Origin: Prolixibacteraceae bacterium
GTDB taxonomy: Bacteria > Bacteroidota > Bacteroidia > Bacteroidales > Prolixibacteraceae
Direction of reading: 5' to 3'
Length of the DNA: 64,000 nucleotides
NCBI GenBank assembly: GCA_025210775.1
Contig: JAOARB010000018.1
Span: 1-64,000, forward strand
Below the pieces are notes generated by a model. The model did no database searches. It saw nothing but the letters and a program-made list of their open reading frames with translations, and was not told the DNA's origin. The position numbers were made by a program, and so were the translations under genes. The stretch's first letter is position 1. Each line of letters starts with the position of its first letter. This document shows, one piece after another, positions 35,494-44,590 of the stretch.

Positions 35494-36645
35494 TTATAGT
35501 AGATTGAAATCAATTTTGCTTTGTAGCGGATTGGCATACATTTCTAGCCATAGTTGAACCGCTTCTTCTTTATGCTCTTCGATGATTGAAAGGCTCTCTG
35601 TGGTTAGTTTTTCAAATCGATCAATATCGTCTTGGGTATATTGATCTTTAAAACGATCACTTTGGTTTAATTTGTCGTGAGCGATAAAGTTAAATGGCCA
35701 AAGAGTGTAGTTCTCGATAACAGATTTGTCTATGATTTCGGCAACCACTTTTAGTTGCTTATTTTTATTCTTGATCTCTTCTGTTTGAGATAGTACTTCG
35801 TTAATTGGTTTACCATATTTGAAAACAACACGACCTTTAGGTCTGATGATTCCTGCTCCCATACTACGTAGATCTTCTCCTGGGCTTTTTTTGTAGTCTG
35901 GCTCATGTTTCTTACGTAGAAGTTCTAGTACTTTTAATCCTCCACAAGGTTCGATCTCATATGAAAGAGCAAGAGGAACAATGTCTAGATCAAGGAATCC
36001 TTGACGAGTAGAGTCATTAGGATTACTGATGTTAAGCATTTTTAGTAGAGCCACTTGTGTACGGTCGATACCATTTTTAGTACGCCCCTCTTTTTGTGCA
36101 ATCCATACAGAACGATCTCTTTCGATCACACTGTTACGGATATAATGAGAAAGAGTCTCTGAGGCTTCCATCATCTGTTTCACAGGGATGTCTCTTTTAA
36201 CTACAAAGCTTCTGTTAAGTTTTACAAGATCCGTGATCCATTTGTATATAAGCAGGTTGCTTCCGATTGCAATTTCAGTTGCTTTGATGTCTTTGTTTAT
36301 GGCACCTACATTAAGGAAAGCAGGGTCAAGAACGATATCACGGTGGTTAGATATAAAGATATGACTTTTTTGAGTGTCAAAATTTTCTTTTCCAATTAAA
36401 TCAAAAGAGTCTGTAGACATTTGTGATATTCTACCAACAAGAGGTCGAATAATTTTATATTGAAAGTCCACTACATTATCTAGCGTTTTTAGAATGGCAA
36501 TAACCTGTTCGCACTCTTCTTTTTGAGGATAGATCTTATCAAGAATATGCAAGAAGGCATCATCTGCTAGTAATTCAGCGATCACTTTTTTCACTTCGTG
36601 ATCTCTATAGGGTCTTATTTCTTCAAAACGTTTGCTTAATTCCAT
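35494..36645 (-). CDS. PlsC-domain acyltransferase (1-acylglycerol-3-phosphate type)
   Basis: A 383-residue glycerophospholipid acyltransferase. The catalytic His101 lies in ISNHRDIVLDPAFLN; the spacing to the next Asp (103 or 107) differs from the strict HX4D of E. coli PlsC, a form I recall from other Bacteroidota homologues. The later block QKEGRTKNGIDRTQVA corresponds to the EGTRS-type phosphate-binding motif. It is larger than PlsC (about 245), with about 90 extra residues at the N-terminus and a C-terminal extension, and has no clear membrane helix. The acyl acceptor is unknown. Confidence 0.8.
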   Translation of the reverse strand: MELSKRFEEIRPYRDHEVKKVIAELLADDAFLHILDKIYPQKEECEQVIAILKTLDNVVDFQYKIIRPLVGRISQMSTDSFDLIGKENFDTQKSHIFISNHRDIVLDPAFLNVGAINKDIKATEIAIGSNLLIYKWITDLVKLNRSFVVKRDIPVKQMMEASETLSHYIRNSVIERDRSVWIAQKEGRTKNGIDRTQVALLKMLNISNPNDSTRQGFLDLDIVPLALSYEIEPCGGLKVLELLRKKHEPDYKKSPGEDLRSMGAGIIRPKGRVVFKYGKPINEVLSQTEEIKNKNKQLKVVAEIIDKSVIENYTLWPFNFIAHDKLNQSDRFKDQYTQDDIDRFEKLTTESLSIIEEHKEEAVQLWLEMYANPLQSKIDFNLL

Positions 36646-36780
36646 AAAATAAATTGGTATTCAGGGGATAATTCCCCAAAAAAAATTTTGACAAAAATAG
36701 TAATAATCCAACTAAGCTTAAGATATTAGAGGAGGATATTTTCCATAAATAAGAGGGAGACAGTAATTTAATCCTCTTTT

Positions 36781-38760
36781 TTACAATTTTAATCGTAACA
36801 TTATTTTAAAACTTGTAGTATGAATTGTTTCTGATGCTTTTGATGTTTCAGATAGTTGGTTGGTCTTGATGAACTGTGTGTATCCGATCTTAGTTGAAAG
36901 AGAACACCATTGTTTTAGCTTAATTCTTTCGAGAAGAAAAAGATGGAATCCCTGACCATAGTAGGAGGGAATAGAGAAATTATATAGAAGATCGTTTTCA
37001 TAGGTGAATATCCTTGAATAAAAAGAGTCGGTATGGAAGAAGGTGGTTTGTAGATAGGTTGTGCTTATGGATGCTAAATTTAGTTTTCCATATATCATCC
37101 CTAGCATTCCCTTTTCGTTTTTCCCTTTGTGGTGTACTTTACTATACTGAAATTCTGTTTTGACTTCAAAAAGAGAGGACAACTGCTTTGTTCCTTGAAG
37201 ACGAAAGTTCTGATAGTTATAATCGTAGGGATAACATCGTTGGTTCTTTTGGAATGATTTATTTGATGATTTGAACTGATATTTGACTTGAAAAGCGGTG
37301 CTGCTTGATTTTATGTAGTTTATTGTAGTGTTTACTTTATAAGCCTCTTTTGAAATAAAAGATTTCGTTCCAATGCGTTGATCTTCGCTAAAATAGGATA
37401 GTGAATTGAGGAATGATATTTTCTTTGAAACTTCGAATCTTTGTAATAAAAAGGGACCTTGTTCATTTTTACAGCTAGAATGGATAGCGTAACTATTACC
37501 GTAGGGCATATAATATTCTTGTGGATAATATCGATATCCAAGTGTGACTCTGTAGAAGGGCAAGATGAGTCCATATATTCCATGAAGATGGCCTATCTGA
37601 TTAAATGGATCTGATGCAATTTCTCCAAATAGATGGAATCTGGAAAGGTAGATATGGTAACTCAATCCAAAATAATGTTGACGGGCTATTGGTGAGAAAT
37701 ACTCTCCTGTGATGGTGTTTCTTTTTAGTAGAGGTAGAGCGTAGTTGGCTTGATGGGCATAGCCAATGACTTTAAATCTTTTGTCTCTGTATTCAAGAGC
37801 ACCACCATAACTCTCCTCTTTCAATGCATCTTTTTTTTTCTTCTGCGTTTCACTGATGTGTATCCCATCGTTGAGTAGTGAGTTGAAATAGGATAAGGTG
37901 TCGTTGTTTTTTATAGATGCATCTCTGCGATGATTAGAGTAGTATCCGAAAATACGAAAACGGTGTAGCCCTTTTTCTATTGCTATTCCTCTTAAGTAGT
38001 GGTTTTCGTCTGATTGTGCATAACCTTTTATTCGATTATAATTATTGATTATCTCTGATGGTGAATTGTTTGAAAAGAAGGAGGAAGAGGAGAAAGTGAC
38101 TCCTTGTCCATAAGATGGTTTGTAGTCACCAATAATTATCTTTAGATTGGTTCTTTGGTATTGGATATAGCCACTTAGGTGATCATAAAATGAGCGTGAT
38201 TCTCCATAGTCCGATTCCCCAATCGCTTTGCTACTAAAATAACCTTTGTCTAATGATAGACGAATTTGTTTTTTATATTGTTTGAATCCTCTCTTCTTTT
38301 GGGTACTGTCACTTTTTTTATTTGACAGTTGTGTGATCATATATCCTTTGGTCTTATTGTTTGCTGTTTGGGTGTTGTCAAATTGTAATAAGTAGGAGAG
38401 TAGGTCGGATGTGATCCTGTCTAAAGAGAGGATAATCTCGATCTCGTTGATGGTATATATGTTACCGTGTTTTAGACGATATTCAATAATCTTTTCTATA
38501 TCGATGGCAGAGAGCAGTGGAAGAGATTCCAATTCTTCTTTGGTCGCTTCGTTGATTTTTATGGGATTGTCAATAAAATGTTGGAGAGAAAGGTGAGACA
38601 ATGGATCGTCTGGTGAGAGGTGTTGATTCTCTAGATGGAACATTACAAATTTCTCGTATACAGAAATGAAATTCTGTTTTGGCTCTATGTTATTTTGAGA
38701 AAATGCAAGGTTACATGTAATGGTAATAAAAAATAGAAATGTGAAAAAAAGTACCTTCAT
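36781..38760 (-). CDS. Helix-hairpin-helix / outer-membrane beta-barrel protein
   Basis: A 659-residue protein with a signal peptide (MKVLFFTFLFFITITCNLAFS). Residues about 70-130 hold ComEA-like helix-hairpin-helix motifs (INEATKEELESLPLLSAIDIEKIIEYR, then TINEIEIIL). From about residue 165 to the end the sequence is a run of amphipathic, aromatic-rich strands with polar loops, ending LKIMLRLKL, as in an outer-membrane barrel. An HhH DNA-binding unit fused to a barrel suggests contact with extracellular or periplasmic DNA, such as uptake; that is inference. Such proteins occur elsewhere in Bacteroidota, usually unannotated beyond the HhH domain. It is upstream of no competence gene in this window. 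Confidence 0.7.
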   Translation of the reverse strand: MKVLFFTFLFFITITCNLAFSQNNIEPKQNFISVYEKFVMFHLENQHLSPDDPLSHLSLQHFIDNPIKINEATKEELESLPLLSAIDIEKIIEYRLKHGNIYTINEIEIILSLDRITSDLLSYLLQFDNTQTANNKTKGYMITQLSNKKSDSTQKKRGFKQYKKQIRLSLDKGYFSSKAIGESDYGESRSFYDHLSGYIQYQRTNLKIIIGDYKPSYGQGVTFSSSSFFSNNSPSEIINNYNRIKGYAQSDENHYLRGIAIEKGLHRFRIFGYYSNHRRDASIKNNDTLSYFNSLLNDGIHISETQKKKKDALKEESYGGALEYRDKRFKVIGYAHQANYALPLLKRNTITGEYFSPIARQHYFGLSYHIYLSRFHLFGEIASDPFNQIGHLHGIYGLILPFYRVTLGYRYYPQEYYMPYGNSYAIHSSCKNEQGPFLLQRFEVSKKISFLNSLSYFSEDQRIGTKSFISKEAYKVNTTINYIKSSSTAFQVKYQFKSSNKSFQKNQRCYPYDYNYQNFRLQGTKQLSSLFEVKTEFQYSKVHHKGKNEKGMLGMIYGKLNLASISTTYLQTTFFHTDSFYSRIFTYENDLLYNFSIPSYYGQGFHLFLLERIKLKQWCSLSTKIGYTQFIKTNQLSETSKASETIHTTSFKIMLRLKL

Positions 38761-38830
38761 TCCAACCTGTTACTCTGAATTATGCATTCATTAAAACAGT
38801 TGAGTTGGAATGAAGGTTTATTTTAGAATT

Positions 38831-39337
38831 TTAGTTTGTCTTAAACTTAAATTCAATTGTTTTTAATTCTTCGTTTGCTTTTACAATCTTGCTCTTAAGA
38901 GATTCTTTGTATGCTTCCATCTTGGTTGCAATAGTTTCGTCTCCATTGGCCATAATCTGAATAGCTAAAATACCAGCATTCATAGCTCCGTTGATTGCAA
39001 CTGTTGCAACAGGGATGCCTGGTGGCATTTGGGCAATAGCGAGTAGTGCATCCATTCCATCTAAACTGGCTTTGATTGGCACACCAATTACTGGAAGAGG
39101 TGTCATTGCAGCAATAACACCTGGAAGGTGTGCTGCCATACCTGCTGCAGCAATGATAACTTCAATGCCTCTTTGTTTTGCATTTTTGGCAAATTTCTCC
39201 ACTTCTTCGGGTGTACGGTGAGCAGAAAGTGCATGAATTTCGAATGGAACTTCAAATTCATCTAATAGTTTTGCTGCTTTTTCCATCACTGGCAGATCTG
39301 ATGTGCTGCCCATAATAATACTAACTCTTGGTTTCAT
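38831..39337 (-). CDS. purE: N5-carboxyaminoimidazole ribonucleotide mutase
   Basis: Class I PurE, converting N5-CAIR to CAIR in purine synthesis. The 168-residue length is normal. The family motifs IMGSTSDLPVM at 8-18 and HALSAHRTPEEVEKF near 36-50 (catalytic His and the nucleotide loop) are clear, as is AAAGMAAHLPGVIA. purK is not adjacent. The gene is divergent from hpt, so de novo and salvage purine genes share this intergenic region. Confidence 0.97.
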   Translation of the reverse strand: MKPRVSIIMGSTSDLPVMEKAAKLLDEFEVPFEIHALSAHRTPEEVEKFAKNAKQRGIEVIIAAAGMAAHLPGVIAAMTPLPVIGVPIKASLDGMDALLAIAQMPPGIPVATVAINGAMNAGILAIQIMANGDETIATKMEAYKESLKSKIVKANEELKTIEFKFKTN

Positions 39338-39596
39338 AACTTAATTAACTAAGTGACTGTTTTGGGTTTATAATGGTAAAAGGTACAAAAGGTGAAACAA
39401 GAAAAAAAAGATTTTTTGTCAAAAAAAAGCCTAATGTTTTTTTTTGAACCGGATATGTTTCGTTAATTTGCGCCCTTTCTCCTACAAATCTATTTAGATT
39501 AATAAATGTGACTATATAGATAGAGAAGATTCGGGGAGTTAATGATGAAAATTTAAAGATTATCTATCAAACGTTAGTCGTAAAACAATTTCAGAG

Positions 39597-40136
39597 ATGA
39601 AAAGAGTAAAGCTTTGGGACAAAGAATTTGAGATTTCTTATCCAAATGAGCAGATTGTTGCTGCTGTAAAAGAGATGGCAGTACAGATGAAAGAAGATCT
39701 TAAAGGGAAAGAACCACTATTTTTATGTGTCCTAAATGGTTGTTTCATGTTCGCAGCCGATCTATTAAAAGAAGTCGAATTGTCTGATGCCGAAGTTTCT
39801 TTTGTGAAATTGGCTTCTTACGAAGGTACACAAACTACTGAGAATATCAAACAATTAATAGGACTAAATGGAGACATCACTGGTCGTACTGTAGTTATTG
39901 TTGAGGATATTGTAGATTCAGGGTTTACTATTGCAAACTTGATTAATCAAGTTGAAGAAAGAGGTGCTGGTGATATTAAAGTGGCTACGCTACTTTTCAA
40001 ACCTGAGGCATTGAAGAAAAATGTAAAAGTAGACTACGTTGGACTAGAGATCCCTAATGACTTTATTGTAGGATATGGATTGGACTACGATGGAAGAGGT
40101 CGTAATTTGAAAGATATTTATACACTAGTACAATAA
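39597..40136 (+). CDS. hpt: Hypoxanthine phosphoribosyltransferase
   Basis: Purine salvage enzyme joining hypoxanthine or guanine to PRPP. It is 179 residues with the PRPP-binding loop VVIVEDIVDSGFTI near residues 100-113, and the purine-contact segment near VDYVGLEIPNDFIVGYGLDYDGRGRNL at the end. It is followed after 21 nt by adk, so nucleotide salvage and adenylate balancing share a transcript. Confidence 0.95.
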   Translation: MKRVKLWDKEFEISYPNEQIVAAVKEMAVQMKEDLKGKEPLFLCVLNGCFMFAADLLKEVELSDAEVSFVKLASYEGTQTTENIKQLIGLNGDITGRTVVIVEDIVDSGFTIANLINQVEERGAGDIKVATLLFKPEALKKNVKVDYVGLEIPNDFIVGYGLDYDGRGRNLKDIYTLVQ

Positions 40137-40157
40137 TTTTTTAAGAATATATATACA

Positions 40158-40730
40158 ATGTTGAATCTAGTATTATTCGGGCCTCCGGGAGCCGGAAAGG
40201 GAACTCAAGCAGAATACCTAATTAAAGATTTTGATTTGAATCATGTTTCAACAGGAGATCTTCTTCGTAGTGAGATCGCTGCAGAAACAGAACTTGGTTT
40301 GAAAGCGAAAGCTTTTATGGATAATGGAGACTTAGTTCCTGATGAAGTTGTGATTGGAATGATTGGTTCTAAGTTGGAGGCGAATAAAGATGCTAAAGGA
40401 TTTATTTTTGATGGTTTCCCAAGAACTGTAGCACAAGCACAAGCTTTGGATCAGCTTTTGACTGACCACAGCACTTCTGTTGCAGCAATGTTATCATTAG
40501 AGGTAGAGAAAGAAGAGTTGATGAAACGTCTTTTGAATAGAGGATTGACTTCAGGTCGTTCTGATGATCAAGATAGCTCTATTATTGAGAATAGAATCAA
40601 TAACTATAATGAAAAGACTGCTCCACTAAAAGATTTTTATGGTGCACAATCAAAACTTCATAGCATTGAAGGACAAGGAAGTATTGAGGAAATCGCAAAA
40701 CGCTTAAACGACGCAGTTAAAAGCTTGTAA
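40158..40730 (+). CDS. adk: Adenylate kinase
   Basis: Catalyses ATP + AMP = 2 ADP. The P-loop GPPGAGKGTQAEYL is at residues 7-20, the AMP-binding FDGFPRT is near 82-88, and a short LID (NRGLTSGRSDDQDSS) lacks the four zinc-binding cysteines. The 190-residue length is that of the short-lid form. It ends the hpt-adk operon, closed by a strong hairpin. Confidence 0.97.
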   Translation: MLNLVLFGPPGAGKGTQAEYLIKDFDLNHVSTGDLLRSEIAAETELGLKAKAFMDNGDLVPDEVVIGMIGSKLEANKDAKGFIFDGFPRTVAQAQALDQLLTDHSTSVAAMLSLEVEKEELMKRLLNRGLTSGRSDDQDSSIIENRINNYNEKTAPLKDFYGAQSKLHSIEGQGSIEEIAKRLNDAVKSL

Positions 40731-40750
40731 TTTTTTTAATAGCATAAATT

Positions 40751-40787
40751 AAATGACAGATGGCGTGTGCCATCTGTCATTTTTTTT
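40751..40787 (+). terminator. Terminator of the hpt-adk operon
   Basis: A perfect 14-bp stem (AAATGACAGATGGC / GCCATCTGTCATTT) is followed by T residues. Directly overlapping its end, TAACTTTG at 40787-40794 fits a -7 element for obgE. Confidence 0.92.
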
Positions 40788-40869
40788 AACTTTGTACGGG
40801 CAAAAGTCTCATTAAATGGATGTTGAATGTTTCAACGTTGGTTTCTGTTTGATTTAAACAAAAAAATTA

Positions 40870-41859
40870 ATGTCAGGTTCTAATTTCGTAGATTACGTAA
40901 AAATATACTGTCGCTCTGGTAAAGGGGGTCCTGGATCTCGCCATATGCGTCGAGAAAAATATATTCCCAAAGGGGGTCCCGATGGGGGAGATGGTGGTCG
41001 AGGAGGCCATGTTATTGTTAGAGGAAATTGTCAAATGTGGACCCTTCTACATTTGAAATTCCGTAAGCACATCTTTGCTGGTCATGGTGCATCTGGTTCA
41101 GGCCAATGTTCTACTGGTAAAGATGGAGAGGATGTTTATATCGATGTACCTCTAGGAACGATTGCTAAGGATGGTGAGACTGGCGAAGTTTTGTTTGAAA
41201 TAACAGATGACGGACAGGAAGCTTATCTAGCACAAGGAGGAAAAGGTGGTTTAGGTAATACTCACTTTAAATCGTCTACGAATCAGACACCTCAATATGC
41301 TCAACCTGGTCAGGATGGTGCAGAAGGTTGGAAAATCTTAGAACTAAAAGTCTTGGCTGATGTAGGATTGGTTGGATTTCCTAGTGCTGGAAAATCGACA
41401 CTTCTATCTGTTGTGTCTGCTGCCAAACCAAAGATTGCAGAATATCACTTTACTACGCTTGTTCCGAATTTGGGAATTGTAGGTTATAGAGATGATCGTT
41501 CATTTGTAATGGCAGATATTCCAGGAATTATTGAAGGAGCTCATGAAGGGAAAGGTTTAGGCCATCGATTTCTTCGTCATATTGAGCGTAATTCGATGCT
41601 TCTTTTTATGATCCCAGCAGATAGTGATGATTATTTGAAAGAGTACCAAATTCTGATTAATGAGCTAGTGATGTATAATCCAGAATTGTTGGATAAAGAG
41701 CGTTTCTTAGCGATCACTAAATCTGATATGTTGGATGAAGATCTCATTGCAGAGATTGAAGAAGAGTTGAAGGATCTACCACATATATTTATCTCTTCGG
41801 TGACAGGATCTAATATCCCGCAACTGAAAGATGAGATCTGGAAACGTCTTAATAAATAG
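40870..41859 (+). CDS. obgE: GTPase ObgE/CgtA
   Basis: Conserved GTPase in 50S assembly and stress control, 329 residues. The N-terminal glycine-rich Obg fold ([32 protein letters not shown]) fills residues 1-160. The G domain begins with GFPSAGKST at 169 and includes [16 protein letters not shown]. It lacks the C-terminal OCT domain of some Gram-positive forms, as is usual outside that group. A putative -7 promoter element lies inside the end of the preceding terminator. Confidence 0.97.
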   Translation: MSGSNFVDYVKIYCRSGKGGPGSRHMRREKYIPKGGPDGGDGGRGGHVIVRGNCQMWTLLHLKFRKHIFAGHGASGSGQCSTGKDGEDVYIDVPLGTIAKDGETGEVLFEITDDGQEAYLAQGGKGGLGNTHFKSSTNQTPQYAQPGQDGAEGWKILELKVLADVGLVGFPSAGKSTLLSVVSAAKPKIAEYHFTTLVPNLGIVGYRDDRSFVMADIPGIIEGAHEGKGLGHRFLRHIERNSMLLFMIPADSDDYLKEYQILINELVMYNPELLDKERFLAITKSDMLDEDLIAEIEEELKDLPHIFISSVTGSNIPQLKDEIWKRLNK

Positions 41860-41870
41860 ATAATTTTAAG

Positions 41871-41901
41871 AAGCACAGCATTTATTTGTTTGTGCTTTTT
41901 A
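41871..41901 (+). terminator. Weak terminator after obgE
   Basis: A 7-bp stem (AAGCACA / TGTGCTT) with a 13-nt loop is followed by TTTATTTCTTTT. Confidence 0.6.
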
Positions 41902-41932
41902 TTTCTTTTAAAATATTAGTAACTTAAGTGCA

Positions 41933-42625
41933 ATGGGGATTTTTGAAATTATTAAGGATTTTGATTCGCAGTTATTGTTGTATATCAATGGCAATCATTC
42001 GACTTTATGGGATTATGTAATGTTTACCTATACCTATAAGCTTACATGGGTTGTGTTCTATGCAATTTTGTTTTATCATCTATATAAGTTTTATGGTAAG
42101 AAGATGCTTCTTATTATTCCAATGATTGCATTGACTATCTTGGTTACCGATCAGATGTGTAATCTGATCAAGTATAGTGTTGCTCGCCCACGTCCTGGTC
42201 ATGATCCTGTTATCGGATCTTTGGTTAATATCTTTTATAAAAAAGGAGGACGTTTTGGTTTTGTGAGTGCTCATGCTGCCAACTCTTTTGCATTGGCTAT
42301 CTTGATCTATAAGTATGTAAAGAATAAAACTTTTCTTTACTATATGTCTTTATGGGCAATGATTGTTGGTTTCTCAAGAATATATCTCGGTGTTCATTAT
42401 CCTGGAGATGTTTTATGTGGTAGTATTCTAGGTATTGGGATCGGCTTTTTAATGTATCGACTTTCTATATATCTTGAAAAATATGTACCTATGACAGGAA
42501 GCCAAAGTTTAGAGAAGTCAAGGATGAGTAATCATCAACTGAATGGGGTTTTCTCATCCCTTCGATGGATGCTTGGTTTGCCTATATTTATTGTCTTTTG
42601 CTATGTAATGAAGGATTTGTTGTAG
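41933..42625 (+). CDS. PAP2 family membrane phosphatase
   Basis: A 230-residue integral membrane phosphatase of the PAP2 superfamily with about five to six membrane segments. All three catalytic motifs are present: KYSVARPRPGHDP, the phosphate-binding FVSAHAANSFA with the proton-donor His, and SRIYLGVHYPGD with the nucleophile His. Likely substrates are undecaprenyl pyrophosphate or phosphatidate/lipid A phosphates; sequence alone does not decide. It sits between obgE and parE without tight coupling to either. Confidence 0.9.
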   Translation: MGIFEIIKDFDSQLLLYINGNHSTLWDYVMFTYTYKLTWVVFYAILFYHLYKFYGKKMLLIIPMIALTILVTDQMCNLIKYSVARPRPGHDPVIGSLVNIFYKKGGRFGFVSAHAANSFALAILIYKYVKNKTFLYYMSLWAMIVGFSRIYLGVHYPGDVLCGSILGIGIGFLMYRLSIYLEKYVPMTGSQSLEKSRMSNHQLNGVFSSLRWMLGLPIFIVFCYVMKDLL

Positions 42626-42736
42626 ATTTCTTAGGATTCAACATATTTCATTATATAAAATATTCAACTTTTTTGTAAGTTAGGAGTTTCCAAACTTATT
42701 TTAATAATATTAATTTTTGTTCAACCGCTAATTGCC

Positions 42737-44572
42737 ATGTCACAAGTTTATTCTGAAGATTCAATACGGACCTTAGATTGGAAAGAGCATATCCGTAAAC
42801 GCCCAGGAATGTATATTGGGAAGTTGGGAGATGGAACTTCTCCTGATGATGGAATTTATGTACTTCTTAAGGAAGTTGTAGATAATTCTATTGATGAATT
42901 TATGATGGGCTATGGTAATAAGATTGAGATTAATGTTAGTGACGAGCTTGTTTCTGTAAGAGACTATGGTCGTGGTATTCCTTTAGGAAAAGTAAAGGAT
43001 GTGGTTTCTCGAATGAATACAGGAGCAAAGTATGATTCCAAAGTCTTTAAGAAATCAGTAGGTCTGAATGGGGTTGGTGTTAAAGCTGTAAATGCCCTAT
43101 CTACTTCTTTTACTGTACAAGCTTTTAGAGATGGAGAACGTAAAGAAGTGCGTTTTGCTCAAGGAAATGTGGAGTTTGAATCGGAAATTGAACCTACTGA
43201 AGAAGGGAATGGTTCTTGGGTTAGCTTTAAGCCAGATGTTACGATCTTTAAGAATTACCACTACATAAGTGAATTTGTGGAGAACTTGATTAAGAACTAC
43301 TGTTATCTTAATTCAGGTTTGACAATAGTATATAATGGGGAGAAATTTCAATCCAAACATGGTCTTCTGGATCTTTTGAATGATAGTTTGGATACCCCAT
43401 GCTTATATCCACCAATCCATGTGACGGATGGAGATATTGAGATTGCTTTAACTCATACGAATCAGTATGGAGAAGATTATTTCTCGTTTGTTAATGGGCA
43501 GCATACGACTCATGGTGGTACCCACCTGACAGCATATAAAGAGTCGATAGTTAAGACTTTAAGAGAGTTCTATAAAAAGGACTTTGATGCTTCTGATATC
43601 CGTGCGAGTATTGTTGCAGCAATATCTATTAAAGTAGAAGAACCAATCTTTGAATCTCAAACAAAAACAAAACTTGGTTCTAAAGATGTTGGACCTGAAG
43701 GTCCTTCGGTACGTAATTTTGTGGTTAACTTCGTTAATAAGGAGTTGGATAACTATCTACATAAACATGCCGATGTTGCTGAAGTTCTATTAAGAAGAAT
43801 TCAAGAATCAGAGAGAGAACGAAAAGCGATCTCTGGAATAAAAAAATTGGCTAAGCAGCGTGCAAAGAAAGTGAGTTTGCATAATAAAAAGCTTAGAGAT
43901 TGTCGTGTGCATCTCAATTCGACAAAAAAAGATGCTAGTGAGTCTTCAATATTTATTACCGAGGGAGACTCTGCAAGTGGTTCAATAACCAAATCACGTA
44001 ATGTAAACACACAAGCTGTTTTTAGTTTGAGAGGTAAACCATTGAACTCTTTTGGTTTAACCAAGAAGGTGGTTTATGAGAATGAGGAGTTTAACTTATT
44101 GCAGGCTGCCCTGAATATAGAAAATGGGATAGAGGAATTAAGATATAATAAGGTGATTATCGCTACCGATGCCGATGTGGATGGTATGCATATTCGTTTG
44201 TTATTGATTACTTTTTTCTTGCAGTTCTTCCCAGAACTAATCAAACAAGGACACCTATATATATTACAAACCCCTTTGTTTAGGGTTAGAAATAAAAAGA
44301 AGACATTTTATTGCTATAGTGATGAGGAACGCCTAGATGCAATAAAGGAAATAGGAAAATCTCCTGAGATTACTCGTTTTAAGGGATTGGGAGAGATCTC
44401 TCCAGATGAGTTTAAAAACTTTATTGGTGATCAGATGCGATTAGATCCAGTGATTCTTAAGAAGGCTGAGTCTATACGTGAGCTATTAAGCTTCTATATG
44501 GGAAAGAATACTCCCGATCGCCAACAGTTTATTATAGAAAACTTGTATGTTGAAAAAGATGAGATTGAGTAA
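42737..44572 (+). CDS. parE: DNA topoisomerase IV subunit B
   Basis: ATPase subunit of the type IIA topoisomerase that decatenates daughter chromosomes. It has 611 residues. The GHKL ATP-binding motif ([13 protein letters not shown]) is near residues 40-52, with GRGIPLGK, and the TOPRIM domain shows [12 protein letters not shown] and [11 protein letters not shown]. It is closer to ParE than to GyrB because it lacks the GyrB insertion and because parC follows after 18 nt. Bacteroidota genomes usually encode gyrase separately. Confidence 0.93.
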   Translation: MSQVYSEDSIRTLDWKEHIRKRPGMYIGKLGDGTSPDDGIYVLLKEVVDNSIDEFMMGYGNKIEINVSDELVSVRDYGRGIPLGKVKDVVSRMNTGAKYDSKVFKKSVGLNGVGVKAVNALSTSFTVQAFRDGERKEVRFAQGNVEFESEIEPTEEGNGSWVSFKPDVTIFKNYHYISEFVENLIKNYCYLNSGLTIVYNGEKFQSKHGLLDLLNDSLDTPCLYPPIHVTDGDIEIALTHTNQYGEDYFSFVNGQHTTHGGTHLTAYKESIVKTLREFYKKDFDASDIRASIVAAISIKVEEPIFESQTKTKLGSKDVGPEGPSVRNFVVNFVNKELDNYLHKHADVAEVLLRRIQESERERKAISGIKKLAKQRAKKVSLHNKKLRDCRVHLNSTKKDASESSIFITEGDSASGSITKSRNVNTQAVFSLRGKPLNSFGLTKKVVYENEEFNLLQAALNIENGIEELRYNKVIIATDADVDGMHIRLLLITFFLQFFPELIKQGHLYILQTPLFRVRNKKKTFYCYSDEERLDAIKEIGKSPEITRFKGLGEISPDEFKNFIGDQMRLDPVILKKAESIRELLSFYMGKNTPDRQQFIIENLYVEKDEIE

Positions 44573-44590
44573 TCGCTAAAAAGCTAAATC

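Noticed and set aside
35494-36645. HX5D spacing in the PlsC-like protein as an inactivating change
   Set aside because: I recall the same NHRDIVLD motif in other Bacteroidota homologues, so it is probably the active form of this subfamily.
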